From Rikenellaceae bacterium (GTDB lineage Bacteria; Bacteroidota; Bacteroidia; Bacteroidales; UBA932): 64,000 nucleotides of DNA. Both the position numbers and the translations under genes were made by a program. A model generated the notes under the pieces. It was not told the DNA's origin, searched no databases, and saw only the letters and a list, made by a program, of their open reading frames with translations. This document shows, in pieces, positions 26,797 through 36,322 of this stretch (the first letter of the stretch is position 1; every line of letters begins with the position of its first letter). The DNA is taken from assembly GCA_900771005.1 (NCBI GenBank), contig CAAGMI010000241.1:10378-74377 (forward strand), written 5' to 3'.

Positions 26797-27918
26797 ATGG
26801 AATTATTTGACGTATACTCACTTTTCAACGTAACACCTGCAAAGGCTTGCGGATGCACCATCTGGGATGACAAGGGCATAGAATACCTGGACCTCTACGG
26901 AGGGCACGCAGTCATTTCAGTGGGACATTCACACCCGAAATATACGGCGGCCATCAAGGAGCAGGTCGACAGGATAGGATTCTATTCAAACAGCGTGATC
27001 AATCCGCTCCAGACGGAGCTGGCGCATAAACTTGGCAAGGCCTGCGGCTATGAGGACTACTTCCTGTTTCTGGACAACAGCGGAGCCGAATCCAACGAGA
27101 ATGCCATGAAGCTGGCGTCATTCCACACCGGCAAGGACAGGATAGTGGCATTCCGCAAGAGTTTCCACGGAAGAACTTCGGGTGCGGTGGCCGTCACCGA
27201 CAATCCTTCAATAGTATCTCCGTTCAATGCAAACCACAAGGTCACATTCTGCGAGCTCAACGATGCGGCGGCAGTAGAAGCCGAACTCAGGAAAGGGGAC
27301 GTAGCCGGAGTGATCATCGAGGGGATACAGGGATGCGGAGGTATCAACGTCCCGGATGATTCGTTCCTGCAGGAGCTGAGGCTCCTCTGCGACAAATACG
27401 CAAGCGTGCTCATCCTCGATGAGGTACAGAGCGGATACGGACGTACAGGAAAGTTCTTCGCCCATCAGTGGGCGGGCATCAGGGCCGACATCATCACAAT
27501 GGGCAAGGGCATAGCCAACGGTTTCCCTTGCGGAGGCATACTCATCTCCCCAGCTTTCAAAGCATCCAAGGGGCTGCTCGGAACCACTTTCGGAGGCAAT
27601 TACCTAGCCATGGCAGCAGCATGCGCCGTCCTGGACATCATAAACGAGGAGGGTCTTATAGAAAACGCGTTCAAGGTGGGCTCATATCTGAAGTCAGCCA
27701 TTCCTCAGAGCGACAGGATCAAGGAAGTGAGGGGACGCGGGCTTATGATAGGTATCGAGTTCAATGAGAACGTGTCGGAGCTCAGGAGCAGGCTTCTGTT
27801 CGAAAAGCATATCTTCACCGGAGTAGCAGGAAAGAATATGGTAAGACTGCTTGCGCCGCTCGTGCTGAAACAGTCAGAGGCGGAGATTTTCGTCAATTCA
27901 CTAAAGGAGATTCTATGA
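26797..27918 (+). CDS. argD: N-acylornithine aminotransferase
   Basis: The protein has 373 residues and is a class III PLP aminotransferase. The PLP Lys lies in TMGKGIANGFP (about residue 236), with DEVQSGYGRTG before it and NSGAESNENAMKLA near residue 90. It transaminates acylglutamate semialdehyde to N-acylornithine. In this operon the substrate is probably the succinyl form. The start is 3 bases after argC; the stop overlaps the next gene as ATGA. Confidence 0.94.
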   Translation: MELFDVYSLFNVTPAKACGCTIWDDKGIEYLDLYGGHAVISVGHSHPKYTAAIKEQVDRIGFYSNSVINPLQTELAHKLGKACGYEDYFLFLDNSGAESNENAMKLASFHTGKDRIVAFRKSFHGRTSGAVAVTDNPSIVSPFNANHKVTFCELNDAAAVEAELRKGDVAGVIIEGIQGCGGINVPDDSFLQELRLLCDKYASVLILDEVQSGYGRTGKFFAHQWAGIRADIITMGKGIANGFPCGGILISPAFKASKGLLGTTFGGNYLAMAAACAVLDIINEEGLIENAFKVGSYLKSAIPQSDRIKEVRGRGLMIGIEFNENVSELRSRLLFEKHIFTGVAGKNMVRLLAPLVLKQSEAEIFVNSLKEIL

Positions 27919-28880
27919 AAACATTCTTCAACGTACAGGATATAGGAGACCTCTCAAAGGCTCTGGAAGAGGCCGGACAGGTCAAGGCCAACCCGTTCGG
28001 ATGGAAGCATCTCGGAGAGAACAAGACCATAATGATAGTCTTCTTCAACAGCAGTCTCCGTACACGTCTGAGCACGCAGAAAGCTGCATTGAACCTCGGA
28101 ATGAGTCCTATTGTCCTCAACATCGGCCAGGACAGCTGGAAACTCGAGACCGAACTCGGAGTGGTGATGGACTCTGACAAGTCGGAACACCTCAGGGAAG
28201 CCATACCTGTGATAGGCAGCTACTGTGACATCATAGGGGTACGTTCCTTCGCAGGCCTGACGGACAGGGAATATGACTACAACGAGACTGTCCTCAAACA
28301 GTTCATCGAGTATTCGGGCAAACCTGTGATAAGCCTCGAATCGGCCACAGTGCATCCGTGCCAGGCGTTCGCCGACCTTATCACGATCGAAGAATACAAA
28401 AAGACACGCAGGCCCAAGGTGGTAATGACCTGGGCCCCGCATCCGAAGGCTCTTCCCCAGGCCGTGCCGAATTCATTCGCACAGTGGATGGACGCAGCCG
28501 ACGTGGATTTCGTGATAGCACAGCCGGAAGGATACGAGCTGGATCCGAAGTTCACGGGAAACGCAAAGATCGAATACGACCAGATGAAGGCCCTTGAAGG
28601 CGCAGATTTCGTGTACGCCAAGAACTGGAGCTGCCCAGGAGTGACGGACCCGTCAAAATACGGACAGATACTCAGCAGGGATATGGGCTGGACGGTTGAC
28701 GCCGCTCATATGGCAGTGACCAACAATGCTTATTTCATGCACTGTCTGCCTGTACGCAGGAATATGATAGTATCGGACGATGTCATCGACTCAAGCCGGA
28801 GTCTGGTGATTCCGGAGGCCGCAAACAGAGTGGTTTCCGCCCAGGTAGTAATCAAAAGGATGTTGGAGGAAATGTTATGA
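27915..28880 (+). CDS. argF': N-succinylornithine carbamoyltransferase (argF' type)
   Basis: The protein has 321 residues and closely follows the Bacteroides fragilis N-succinylornithine transcarbamylase from memory of that sequence. The carbamoyl-phosphate loop is FFNSSLRTRLS (residues 43-53), and HCLPVRRNMIV lies near the end. It carbamoylates N-succinylornithine, not ornithine. The specificity position, Pro90 in B. fragilis and Glu92 in the N-acetyl enzyme of Xanthomonas, is Ser90 here (MDSDKSEHL). A small residue at this position favours the succinyl group. Carbamoyl phosphate must come from carAB of the pyr operon. Confidence 0.93.
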   Translation: MKTFFNVQDIGDLSKALEEAGQVKANPFGWKHLGENKTIMIVFFNSSLRTRLSTQKAALNLGMSPIVLNIGQDSWKLETELGVVMDSDKSEHLREAIPVIGSYCDIIGVRSFAGLTDREYDYNETVLKQFIEYSGKPVISLESATVHPCQAFADLITIEEYKKTRRPKVVMTWAPHPKALPQAVPNSFAQWMDAADVDFVIAQPEGYELDPKFTGNAKIEYDQMKALEGADFVYAKNWSCPGVTDPSKYGQILSRDMGWTVDAAHMAVTNNAYFMHCLPVRRNMIVSDDVIDSSRSLVIPEAANRVVSAQVVIKRMLEEML

Positions 28881-29647
28881 AAGCCAGTCTCAACATAGTC
28901 AAGGTAGGAGGAAAGGTTGTGGAGGATGATGCCAGCCTCAACAGCCTGCTGTCAGCGTTCTGTGCCATTGAAGGGAACAAAATGCTGGTCACGGGAGGCG
29001 GCAGGACCGCCACGAAGGTCGCAGCCGACCTCGGCATAGAAAGCCATATGCTGGACGGAAGGCGAATCACGGACGAGCCTATGCTGAGGGTTGTTACCAT
29101 GGTATATGCCGGGCTGGTGAGCAAGAACATCGTAGCCGAGCTTCAGGCCAAGGGAGTCAACGCCATAGGACTCTGCGGAGCTGACCTCAACATAATCAGG
29201 TGCGTCAAGCGTCCTGCAGTGAAGATAGACTACGGCTTCGTGGGAGACATAGAGTCGGTAAACACGAAAGAACTTCAGCTGCTTATCGATGCGGGAACCG
29301 TCCCGGTGCTGTGCCCTATCACCCATGACGGGATGGGCCAGCTTCTGAACACGAATGCAGACACCATCGCCTCGGCGATAGCCTCATCGCTTGCGACAAA
29401 ATATGACGTAACGCTCACCTACTGCTTCGAGAAGAACGGTGTGCTGGCCGACCCGGACGATGACGACAGCGTCATAAGGGAAATACGCAGGGACTATTAC
29501 AAGGAGCTGCTTGACAAGGAAGTGATAAGCGGAGGAATGATCCCGAAACTTGACAATGCTTTCGCCGCCATTGACGCCGGAGTCAACAAAGTCGTGATCA
29601 CCAACGCAGAGAATCTCGGTACGGACTCAGGAACAGAGATAATATGA
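28877..29647 (+). CDS. argB: N-acylglutamate kinase
   Basis: The protein has 256 residues of the amino-acid-kinase fold. VKVGGKVV at the start and VTGGGRTATKVA form the glycine-rich phosphate loops, and GGMIPKLDNAFAAIDAGV near residue 216 is the ATP-binding C-terminal motif. It phosphorylates the acylated glutamate. It lies between argF' and argE with 4-base overlaps at both ends. Confidence 0.94.
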   Translation: MKASLNIVKVGGKVVEDDASLNSLLSAFCAIEGNKMLVTGGGRTATKVAADLGIESHMLDGRRITDEPMLRVVTMVYAGLVSKNIVAELQAKGVNAIGLCGADLNIIRCVKRPAVKIDYGFVGDIESVNTKELQLLIDAGTVPVLCPITHDGMGQLLNTNADTIASAIASSLATKYDVTLTYCFEKNGVLADPDDDDSVIREIRRDYYKELLDKEVISGGMIPKLDNAFAAIDAGVNKVVITNAENLGTDSGTEII

Positions 29648-30678
29648 CAGACCTTTTGAAGAAGCTCATATCGATCCCGTCGTTCAGCAGGGAGGAAAAG
29701 GACGCGGCTGATTTTCTTGAAGGATATCTCACTTCTTCGGGACTGTCCCCCAAGCGCTGCGGCAACAATATCTGGGTTGAATCCGAGCCCGAAAGTGACA
29801 AGCCCACCATACTTCTGAACGCTCATATCGACACCGTCAAACCGTCGGACAGCTATACGAGAGACCCTTTTGCCGCCACTCAGGAAGGAGATATAATCTA
29901 CGGTCTGGGGAGCAATGATGACGGAGCCTCCCTGGTAGCGATGCTGGAGGCATACAGGCAGCTCACTGCAAAGGAGCAGCCCTACCGCCTGATATATTCG
30001 GTGGCCGCACAGGAAGAGACAGGCGGTACGGAGGGGATAGAATCCATACTTCCTCTCATCGGCAAGGTTGCCCTCGGGGTTATCGGAGAACCGACCGGGA
30101 TGGATATGGCCGTCGCCGAAAAGGGATTGATGGTCCTGGACTGCACGGCACACGGAGTGAGCGGACACGCGGCAAGGAACGAAGGTGTCAATGCCATATA
30201 CGAGGCTTTGAAGGATATCGAATGGTTCCGCACGTACAGATTCGAGAAGGTATCCGATTTCTGCGGAGAAGTCAAGATGAGCGTGACTCAGATCAATGCA
30301 GGGAGCCAGCACAATGTAGTTCCGGACAAATGCGATTTCGTGGTTGACATCAGAGGCAACGGCATATACAACAACCTGGATATTCTGGAAACTGTCGGGA
30401 AGAACGTAAGCTGCGAGTTCAAGCCACGTTCGACAAGACACAACGGAGCTTCCATAGACATCAACCATCCTATCGTGCAGAGGGGTCTAGGCCTCGGTCT
30501 GAAAGCCTTCGGCTCCCCCACCACAAGCAATCAGTCGGTGTGCCCTTTCACTACGATAAAGATCGGTCCCGGTGAATCATCAAGGTCACATACCGCAGAC
30601 GAGTTCATCAGAATATCTGAAATAAAACAGGGTGTCGAGATATACAAAAAGCTGCTCGACAAGCTTAAAATACAATAG
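29644..30678 (+). CDS. argE: M20-family deacylase, probable N-succinylcitrulline/ornithine deacylase
   Basis: The protein has 344 residues. The metal ligands of M20 peptidases are visible: NAHIDTV (about residue 59), GSNDDGASLVA and AAQEETGGTEG. In organisms with argF', the acyl group is removed from acyl-citrulline rather than acyl-ornithine, so this enzyme probably yields citrulline for ArgG. There is no argJ in the operon, so acyl recycling is unlikely. Confidence 0.88.
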   Translation: MTDLLKKLISIPSFSREEKDAADFLEGYLTSSGLSPKRCGNNIWVESEPESDKPTILLNAHIDTVKPSDSYTRDPFAATQEGDIIYGLGSNDDGASLVAMLEAYRQLTAKEQPYRLIYSVAAQEETGGTEGIESILPLIGKVALGVIGEPTGMDMAVAEKGLMVLDCTAHGVSGHAARNEGVNAIYEALKDIEWFRTYRFEKVSDFCGEVKMSVTQINAGSQHNVVPDKCDFVVDIRGNGIYNNLDILETVGKNVSCEFKPRSTRHNGASIDINHPIVQRGLGLGLKAFGSPTTSNQSVCPFTTIKIGPGESSRSHTADEFIRISEIKQGVEIYKKLLDKLKIQ

Positions 30679-30683
30679 ACATT

Positions 30684-31988
30684 ATGGCAAAACTTTGGGA
30701 CAAGGGATTCAACGTAAGCAAGCGTATTGAGGATTTTACTGTCGGCAAGGACAGGGAGCTGGACCTTCTGCTGGCCCCGTATGACATCCAGGGGACCATC
30801 GCGCACATCACTATGCTTGAAAGCGTGGGACTGCTCGGAAAAGACGAGCTGGATGCCCTGACGGAAGAGCTGAAATCCATACTCAGGATGGCGGAAAACG
30901 GCAGTTTCCGTATAGATGATGACGTGGAAGACGTGCATTCGCAGGTAGAGCTCATGCTTACGGAAAAGCTGGGAGATCTGGGTAAAAAGGTCCATACCGG
31001 AAGGTCCCGCAATGACCAGGTCCTGCTTGACGTGAAACTCTTTACACGCGCCGGAATCAAGAAGACAGCGCTGAAGGTTAAGGCTCTGTTTGACGCACTG
31101 ATTGACGCTTCTGACAGATACAAAGACGTCCTCATGCCCGGATACACCCATTTACAGGTGGCCATGCCGTCATCTTTCGGACTTTGGTTCGGAGCATATG
31201 CGGAAACACTCTGCGACGATCTGCAGATGCTGTCCGCCGCATTGAAACTTTCCGACCGCAACCCCCTCGGCTCCGCAGCCGGTTACGGATCTTCCGCTCC
31301 CCTGAACAGGCAGAAGACAACCGACCTGCTTGGATTCGAAAGTATGGTCTACAACTCCGTGGCAGCGCAGATGAACCGCGGCAAACTTGAACGCGAGGTG
31401 TCATTCGCCCTGTCCTGCATAGCCGAAACACTGGGAAGGTTCGCAAGCGACTGCTGCCTTTTCAACAGCCAGAACTTCGGTTTCATTTCTCTTCCGGACG
31501 AGATGACCACCGGATCCAGCATCATGCCCCACAAGAAGAATCCGGACGTGTTCGAACTCATCAGGGCTCACTGCAACAAGATATGCGGAGTCCCTGAAAC
31601 GATACGACTCATAACCACCAATCTTCCTTCCGGATACTTCAGGGACATGCAGATTCTGAAAGAAGCATATCTCCCCGTATTCGGTGAACTCTGCGACTGC
31701 CTGGATATCGCGCTGTTCGCAGTTCAGAATATGTCCGTCAAGGAGAACATTATGGAAGACCCTAAATACAAGACAGCCTTCAGCGTAGAGGAGGTAAACC
31801 GTCTCGTATCCGAAGGCGTGCCGTTCAGGGATGCCTACAAGCAGGTTGGCATGTCTGTATTAGAAGGGAAATTCGAATTCAAGGGTGAGCTCAGGCACAC
31901 CCACGAAGGGTCTCTGGGAAATCTCTGCAATGACAGGATCAGACAGAGGATGGACAGAATCATTCAAGATATCTGTCCCGAAGGATAG
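30684..31988 (+). CDS. argH: argininosuccinate lyase
   Basis: The protein has 434 residues. It splits argininosuccinate into arginine and fumarate. The superfamily signature is GSSIMPHKKNPD (about residue 277), with HTGRSRNDQ near residue 106. It is the last arg gene, 5 bases after argE. Its end overlaps the end of the tyrosine phosphatase gene on the other strand by 29 bases, which leaves no room for a terminator between them. Confidence 0.96.
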   Translation: MAKLWDKGFNVSKRIEDFTVGKDRELDLLLAPYDIQGTIAHITMLESVGLLGKDELDALTEELKSILRMAENGSFRIDDDVEDVHSQVELMLTEKLGDLGKKVHTGRSRNDQVLLDVKLFTRAGIKKTALKVKALFDALIDASDRYKDVLMPGYTHLQVAMPSSFGLWFGAYAETLCDDLQMLSAALKLSDRNPLGSAAGYGSSAPLNRQKTTDLLGFESMVYNSVAAQMNRGKLEREVSFALSCIAETLGRFASDCCLFNSQNFGFISLPDEMTTGSSIMPHKKNPDVFELIRAHCNKICGVPETIRLITTNLPSGYFRDMQILKEAYLPVFGELCDCLDIALFAVQNMSVKENIMEDPKYKTAFSVEEVNRLVSEGVPFRDAYKQVGMSVLEGKFEFKGELRHTHEGSLGNLCNDRIRQRMDRIIQDICPEG

Positions 31989-32769
31989 CCAGGTCCTCGT
32001 CACTGAGGCACAAAGGGCCTCTCAAGAACGCATCCATTGAACCGCATTCTTTCTCCAGCAGATCAAGCGCGCCGGAGAAATACTTGCTGTTGACGCCTAC
32101 GAAGGTAAGTATCGCTTCCTTCTCGGCTTCGGTGTCCACGTGGCTCCAGGCCTCTTCCACGTCATTTACATAGAATTCATTGGATATGGCGTAGTCCTGC
32201 ATTATCAGAGTCCTGTCGGCTCCCAGAGCCGCAAGCAGCAGAGCAGCTCCCAGACCCGTACGGTCCTTGCCCTGTGAGCAATGCCAGTAAACAGCTCCGT
32301 CGGTGGTCTTTATTATATTCTGCAGGAAACCGGTATACTGAATCCGGGTGAAATCACTCATCACCATGGACGGATACATCTCCCGCGCAACTCTCTGGAC
32401 ATCAGGCATCCAGGCATTCACGGAAAGCCAGCCTTTCAAGTCCCGGTATGCCTCCTTGGGGAGCGACACCTGTTCCATCATGCTGCTTTCTTCGTCGAAT
32501 GCAGGCATCCAGACATAGTCCGCCCCGGGGAGGTATTTGTCAGGAGCGAACCCCACCTCCCCGCTGGTTCGGAAATCAAATATCCTTTTGACCCTGAATT
32601 TATCCGACAGGCAGGACAAGTCCTCATCAGACGCATTATCAAGCGCTCCGCCGCGCAGCAGCAGCCCATGCTTGATCCTGCGGCCATCAGGAAGCACATA
32701 CCCTCCCAGCTCACGAGCATTGATGACAGTCTTCAGACCAATGCCCTGAGTCTTGAAACTATACTCCAA
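31960..32769 (-). CDS. protein tyrosine/serine phosphatase, last gene of the signalling operon
   Basis: The protein has 269 residues. The Cx5R active site is HCSQGKDRTGLG (about residues 163-174) and INARELGGY near the start is typical of the Y_phosphatase3 class. Such enzymes dephosphorylate protein tyrosine or serine, or phosphoinositides. No signal peptide is seen, so it acts in the cytoplasm. It starts 5 bases after the STAS gene, so it is likely part of the same transcript, but its role in that pathway is unknown. Confidence 0.8.
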   Translation of the reverse strand: MEYSFKTQGIGLKTVINARELGGYVLPDGRRIKHGLLLRGGALDNASDEDLSCLSDKFRVKRIFDFRTSGEVGFAPDKYLPGADYVWMPAFDEESSMMEQVSLPKEAYRDLKGWLSVNAWMPDVQRVAREMYPSMVMSDFTRIQYTGFLQNIIKTTDGAVYWHCSQGKDRTGLGAALLLAALGADRTLIMQDYAISNEFYVNDVEEAWSHVDTEAEKEAILTFVGVNSKYFSGALDLLEKECGSMDAFLRGPLCLSDEDLAILRDRYLE

Positions 32770-32774
32770 AAGAG

Positions 32775-33077
32775 CTAGAGAATCTTGATGATGTTGGAGA
32801 ATCCTGTGATTTCGAACACTTCCTTAACCTGAGGCTTCATGTTCTTCATCACCATCTTTCCACCCTTTGAAGATACGCTCTTCTGAAGAAGAAGGAACAT
32901 ACGGAGACCCTGGCTGGAAGTATATTCCATATCGGTGCAGTCAAATTCGATATCAGGATCCGCATCCTCCATCAGAGGAGTGATGTCTGCCTGAAACTTA
33001 TCTGCATTTGTTGTGTCGAGTCTTCCGACAAGCTTGACGAGCGACTTTGCGCCCTCTTTTACAATTGTAACGTCCAT
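32775..33077 (-). CDS. STAS-domain anti-sigma-factor antagonist
   Basis: The protein has 100 residues and is a single STAS domain. The phosphorylatable Ser lies in YTSSQGLRM (about residues 53-61) at the start of the helix, as in SpoIIAA and RsbV. Partner-switching proteins of this type bind the HATPase kinase when unphosphorylated and free its other partner. The kinase (35933-36322) and the phosphatase (33100-34992) needed for the cycle are in the same operon. Confidence 0.9.
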   Translation of the reverse strand: MDVTIVKEGAKSLVKLVGRLDTTNADKFQADITPLMEDADPDIEFDCTDMEYTSSQGLRMFLLLQKSVSSKGGKMVMKNMKPQVKEVFEITGFSNIIKIL

Positions 33078-33099
33078 AATCTATATTGTTTTATCTTTT

Positions 33100-34992
33100 T
33101 TATCTGATTTTCAATGTCATTATCGTTATATCATCATTCTGTTCATTGCCCATGGTAAAGCCGCGCACTGCATCAAGGAGGCTCTCGCAGGCCTCTTTTT
33201 CATTTGTTATTCCGGTTGCCGAAGCAGCCCACTCGAGAAGTGCAGGATCACCGAACTGTTGTTTGTCCGCACGCTCCGCTTCCGTGACACCGTCAGTGTA
33301 AAGCACAAGGCGCGAGCCCTTTCCAAGTTGGATTGACTGCTTCTGATATGGGAAGCCAGGGAACAGACCGGCTGCAAGGTTAGGCTTCACATCCAGGAAC
33401 TTGCCGTCCGCTACGATAGGATTGTGCCCCATATTGCAGTACTCAAGGACATTTGTCTTCAAATCGAGGCATCCTATGAACATAGTAACGAACATTCCCG
33501 TATCGTTACCGTCACTCAGGGCTTCATTGACGCCGTTGGCAAGCTGATCCACAGAGAATTCAAGATTGCTGAGGAAATGGAATGAAGACCTGGCGATGGC
33601 CATAACCATAGAGGCAGGAATTCCCTTGCCGGATACGTCTCCGACGGTGAAATAGAGTTTGTCTCCCTTCTGCAAGAAATCGTAAAGGTCACCGCCGACC
33701 TCCTTGGCCGGCTTCAGTATGGCATAAAGGCCATAACTTTCGTGCTCAGGGAAATCCTTAGGAAGCATAGCCATCTGGATGCGGCTGGCCACGTTAAGTT
33801 CACTTGCATACCGTTCGTTCGCTGCAGTGGTAGTCTTCAGGTTGTTGATGTAATCAACGAGAGAATGCTGCATGTAATCGAAGGAATCGCGGAGCTCACG
33901 GATTTCATCATCAGACTTGATCTCCGGAAGGGTCGCAGTGAAGTCTCCCTTTGCAATACGAAGGGCAGAGTAGGAGAACGTCGTCAGAGGCTCCGTCAGC
34001 TTCCTGATGATTATGTAGCAGAAAATGAATATCAGCAGCAAGCCTACAAGTCCTATGAAGATAAGCAGAATCTGCATCTGTGATATTCTTGCAAGCACTT
34101 CACGGTAATCGCAGGATATTGAAAGTATCCATCCGTTCGCAAGCGGTCCGTACACGGCGAAAGACATTCTCGTACCCCTGAAGTAACGCCTCATACCCTT
34201 CTGTCCGCTCATCATGCTGATGACCAGCGAATCGATTTCGTCATTCCTGTCATCGGAGACGTACTTGAGGGTGGAGAATACCGTTTCTCCGACCATACTG
34301 CTGTTGTTGTCGATATTGACGTAGGCACCGCTCCGGCTCACCAGTGACGCATGGGATGAAGCGTAAGGGCGGACATTCTCCAGCATTTTGGTAATCCAGT
34401 CCACACTGACGTCTGCAGTGACTACGGCATATACCTGACCTTTGCTGTCTTTGAGCGGGAAAGAATAGGTGGTCATATAATACGAACCGCCTCCGTCATC
34501 GAAATACGGTTCGCTCCAGCACGGCTTCCCGCTAAGGGCCGGTATCTGATACCAGTCCATAAAGAAGTAATCGTAGGCCGGATTTCCAAGCTGTTTTGAA
34601 TGTACCTCCCCGGTCTCGGTGTCCCTGTATGAATAAGGGGAGAAAAAATACTGTCCCTCAAAATAATACGGGCTGAAAGCGATAGCGCAACCGACTACCT
34701 TATCCGTTCTCTTCACCATCTCACTGGTCAGATAATACAGCGCTTCAGGATCATCCCTGCGCCCGTCTGCTATCCAACCGGTCACCTCTACCGCAACCTC
34801 TATCTCCTTAAGGGACTTCTCGATATCCTTTATCGTGGCATCAAGAAGGCGCTCTGCGGAAGTTTCAGCCTCCTCTGCTATCAGCTTGTGTGCGGAAAGG
34901 GAGGCAGCCCCGATGGCCAGAATGAAAAGGATCGAAGTGACCAAAAGGATATTCAGACTCAGTCTGGTTGAAAATGATCTTTTCCTCTTCAT
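33100..34992 (-). CDS. membrane sensor PP2C-type phosphatase (RsbU/SpoIIE class)
   Basis: The protein has 630 residues. A membrane helix lies at residues 12-33. A periplasmic double-Cache-like sensor follows (YFEGQYFFSPY, YQIPALSGKPCWSEPY, ADVSVDWI). A second helix lies at about 322-345, then HAMP, and a C-terminal SpoIIE phosphatase domain with VGGDLYDF, GDVSGKGIP, TDGVTEA and NDDITIM. It should read a periplasmic signal and dephosphorylate the STAS protein encoded 22 bases downstream. The start overlaps the stop of the periplasmic binding protein gene as ATGA. Confidence 0.92.
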   Translation of the reverse strand: MKRKRSFSTRLSLNILLVTSILFILAIGAASLSAHKLIAEEAETSAERLLDATIKDIEKSLKEIEVAVEVTGWIADGRRDDPEALYYLTSEMVKRTDKVVGCAIAFSPYYFEGQYFFSPYSYRDTETGEVHSKQLGNPAYDYFFMDWYQIPALSGKPCWSEPYFDDGGGSYYMTTYSFPLKDSKGQVYAVVTADVSVDWITKMLENVRPYASSHASLVSRSGAYVNIDNNSSMVGETVFSTLKYVSDDRNDEIDSLVISMMSGQKGMRRYFRGTRMSFAVYGPLANGWILSISCDYREVLARISQMQILLIFIGLVGLLLIFIFCYIIIRKLTEPLTTFSYSALRIAKGDFTATLPEIKSDDEIRELRDSFDYMQHSLVDYINNLKTTTAANERYASELNVASRIQMAMLPKDFPEHESYGLYAILKPAKEVGGDLYDFLQKGDKLYFTVGDVSGKGIPASMVMAIARSSFHFLSNLEFSVDQLANGVNEALSDGNDTGMFVTMFIGCLDLKTNVLEYCNMGHNPIVADGKFLDVKPNLAAGLFPGFPYQKQSIQLGKGSRLVLYTDGVTEAERADKQQFGDPALLEWAASATGITNEKEACESLLDAVRGFTMGNEQNDDITIMTLKIR

Positions 34993-35933
34993 TTCACGAA
35001 TTCCTTATATTCCGGTTTATCTGTGATATAACCGGTATTCATCAATGCTTCCGCCACATCATCATATACAGGCTCCGTCACGGGAGCATAATCAATCTTG
35101 CCTGTAGTCCGGTTGACCATCAGATTCAAATATTCATCCAACATCATTTCCTGCATGGCGCGATTTGTAACGACATGGGACTTCTGACAGTATTTGAGAG
35201 ATTCTTCAACAGCCTGCTGACGGTGAGTCCTCACATATTCCCATCCCTTTTTGGAGGCGCGCACGAATCTGTCAACGACATCCTTGTTCTCATCGTAATA
35301 TGAACCAAGGACGTAGAGTCCATCCTCAGGACACTCGTATCCGAATTCGGAGAATTTCAACACCTGATTTTCCGGGATGTCCCCGATAGCGAGCTGCAAT
35401 GCTATATATTCACTGAAACTATAGCAAAGAGTTGCATCTACGGCTCCGTAAACATAGAGATTGATTCCGTTTATGAACGGTATCCAGTCAATGTTAAGTC
35501 CCTTGTAAGCCTCAAGCATATCGCAGAACTCGGAGTATCCGGTTTTCCATCTTCCGATGGTCATCCCGTTAAGGTCTTCCGGTTTTTCAACAGGAGTATG
35601 AGACACACACCACAGACCGCTGGTCTGGGTCATCTGCATCACGTTGACTATATCATTGCCGTCCGAACGGGAAATGATCGACTGTATGAGCTGCTGCCCG
35701 ACAATCTGCACTTCACCAGAAAGAAGATAACTGGATACGGGTTCCGTAGAGTTGAGAGGGATGTGACGGATCTCCACGTCGAGCCCCTCCTGGGCATAGA
35801 AGCCCATTTCAAGCGCCATATAGAACCCGGCGAACTGGGACTGGGCCGTCCATTGAGGCATGAAAACCACCTTCTGTGCATTGGCCGACAAGGCCACGAG
35901 CAGAGATACCAATATGACAGTTATTTTCTTCAC
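34989..35933 (-). CDS. NMT1/THI5-like periplasmic substrate-binding protein
   Basis: The protein has 314 residues with a cleavable signal peptide ending in SANA-Q. The body resembles ABC-type pyrimidine/thiamine-precursor or sulfonate binding proteins (MPQWTAQSQFAGFYMA, MGFYAQEGLDVEI, NGMTIGRWKTG). No ABC permease or ATPase gene is near. The start is GTG, overlapping the HATPase stop as TAGTG; the next Met would lose the signal peptide. It is wedged between the anti-sigma-type kinase and the sensor phosphatase, which points to a sensory rather than transport role: binding a ligand and presenting it to the Cache domain. That is inference. Confidence 0.82.
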   Translation of the reverse strand: MKKITVILVSLLVALSANAQKVVFMPQWTAQSQFAGFYMALEMGFYAQEGLDVEIRHIPLNSTEPVSSYLLSGEVQIVGQQLIQSIISRSDGNDIVNVMQMTQTSGLWCVSHTPVEKPEDLNGMTIGRWKTGYSEFCDMLEAYKGLNIDWIPFINGINLYVYGAVDATLCYSFSEYIALQLAIGDIPENQVLKFSEFGYECPEDGLYVLGSYYDENKDVVDRFVRASKKGWEYVRTHRQQAVEESLKYCQKSHVVTNRAMQEMMLDEYLNLMVNRTTGKIDYAPVTEPVYDDVAEALMNTGYITDKPEYKEFVK

Positions 35934-36322
35934 TATACCTTAAGTTTCATAATAAATACATTGCACCCATCCTCAAAATGGTAGTCAAGCACATTCATCA
36001 TCTGCTTGCAGAGGAAGATGCCGAGACCTCCGATCGAACGCTCCTCCAAAGGCGCGTTGATATCAGGATCCGGCTTGGCGAGCGGGTCGAACTCCACTCC
36101 TCCGTCCCTGAATCCTATCTCAAGATACTCTCCTGCCTTCTTTACCCATACATCAACCCAGGTAGAGCCTGAATATGCAAGGATATTTTCCTCGACTTCC
36201 TCAACACACAGTCTGACTTTGAACTGAAGGTCTTCCGCTATTGAAGAGACTTCATCGCTGGACATCAGGCATTCAATGATGTCAGCATTCCTTCCTTCTA
36301 CAGGATCAAATCTTTTTTCCAT
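35933..36322 (-). CDS. HATPase anti-sigma-type serine kinase (RsbW-like)
   Basis: The protein has 129 residues and is a bare GHKL ATPase domain. The N box is CVEEVEENILAYSG (about residues 38-51), G1 is FRDGGVEFDP, and G2 is RSIGGLGIFLCKQ. Such proteins phosphorylate their STAS antagonist and otherwise bind and inhibit a target, usually a sigma factor. No sigma factor is encoded in the window near it, so the target is unknown. The start overlaps the stop of the alarmone hydrolase-kinase fusion by one base. Confidence 0.88.
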   Translation of the reverse strand: MEKRFDPVEGRNADIIECLMSSDEVSSIAEDLQFKVRLCVEEVEENILAYSGSTWVDVWVKKAGEYLEIGFRDGGVEFDPLAKPDPDINAPLEERSIGGLGIFLCKQMMNVLDYHFEDGCNVFIMKLKV

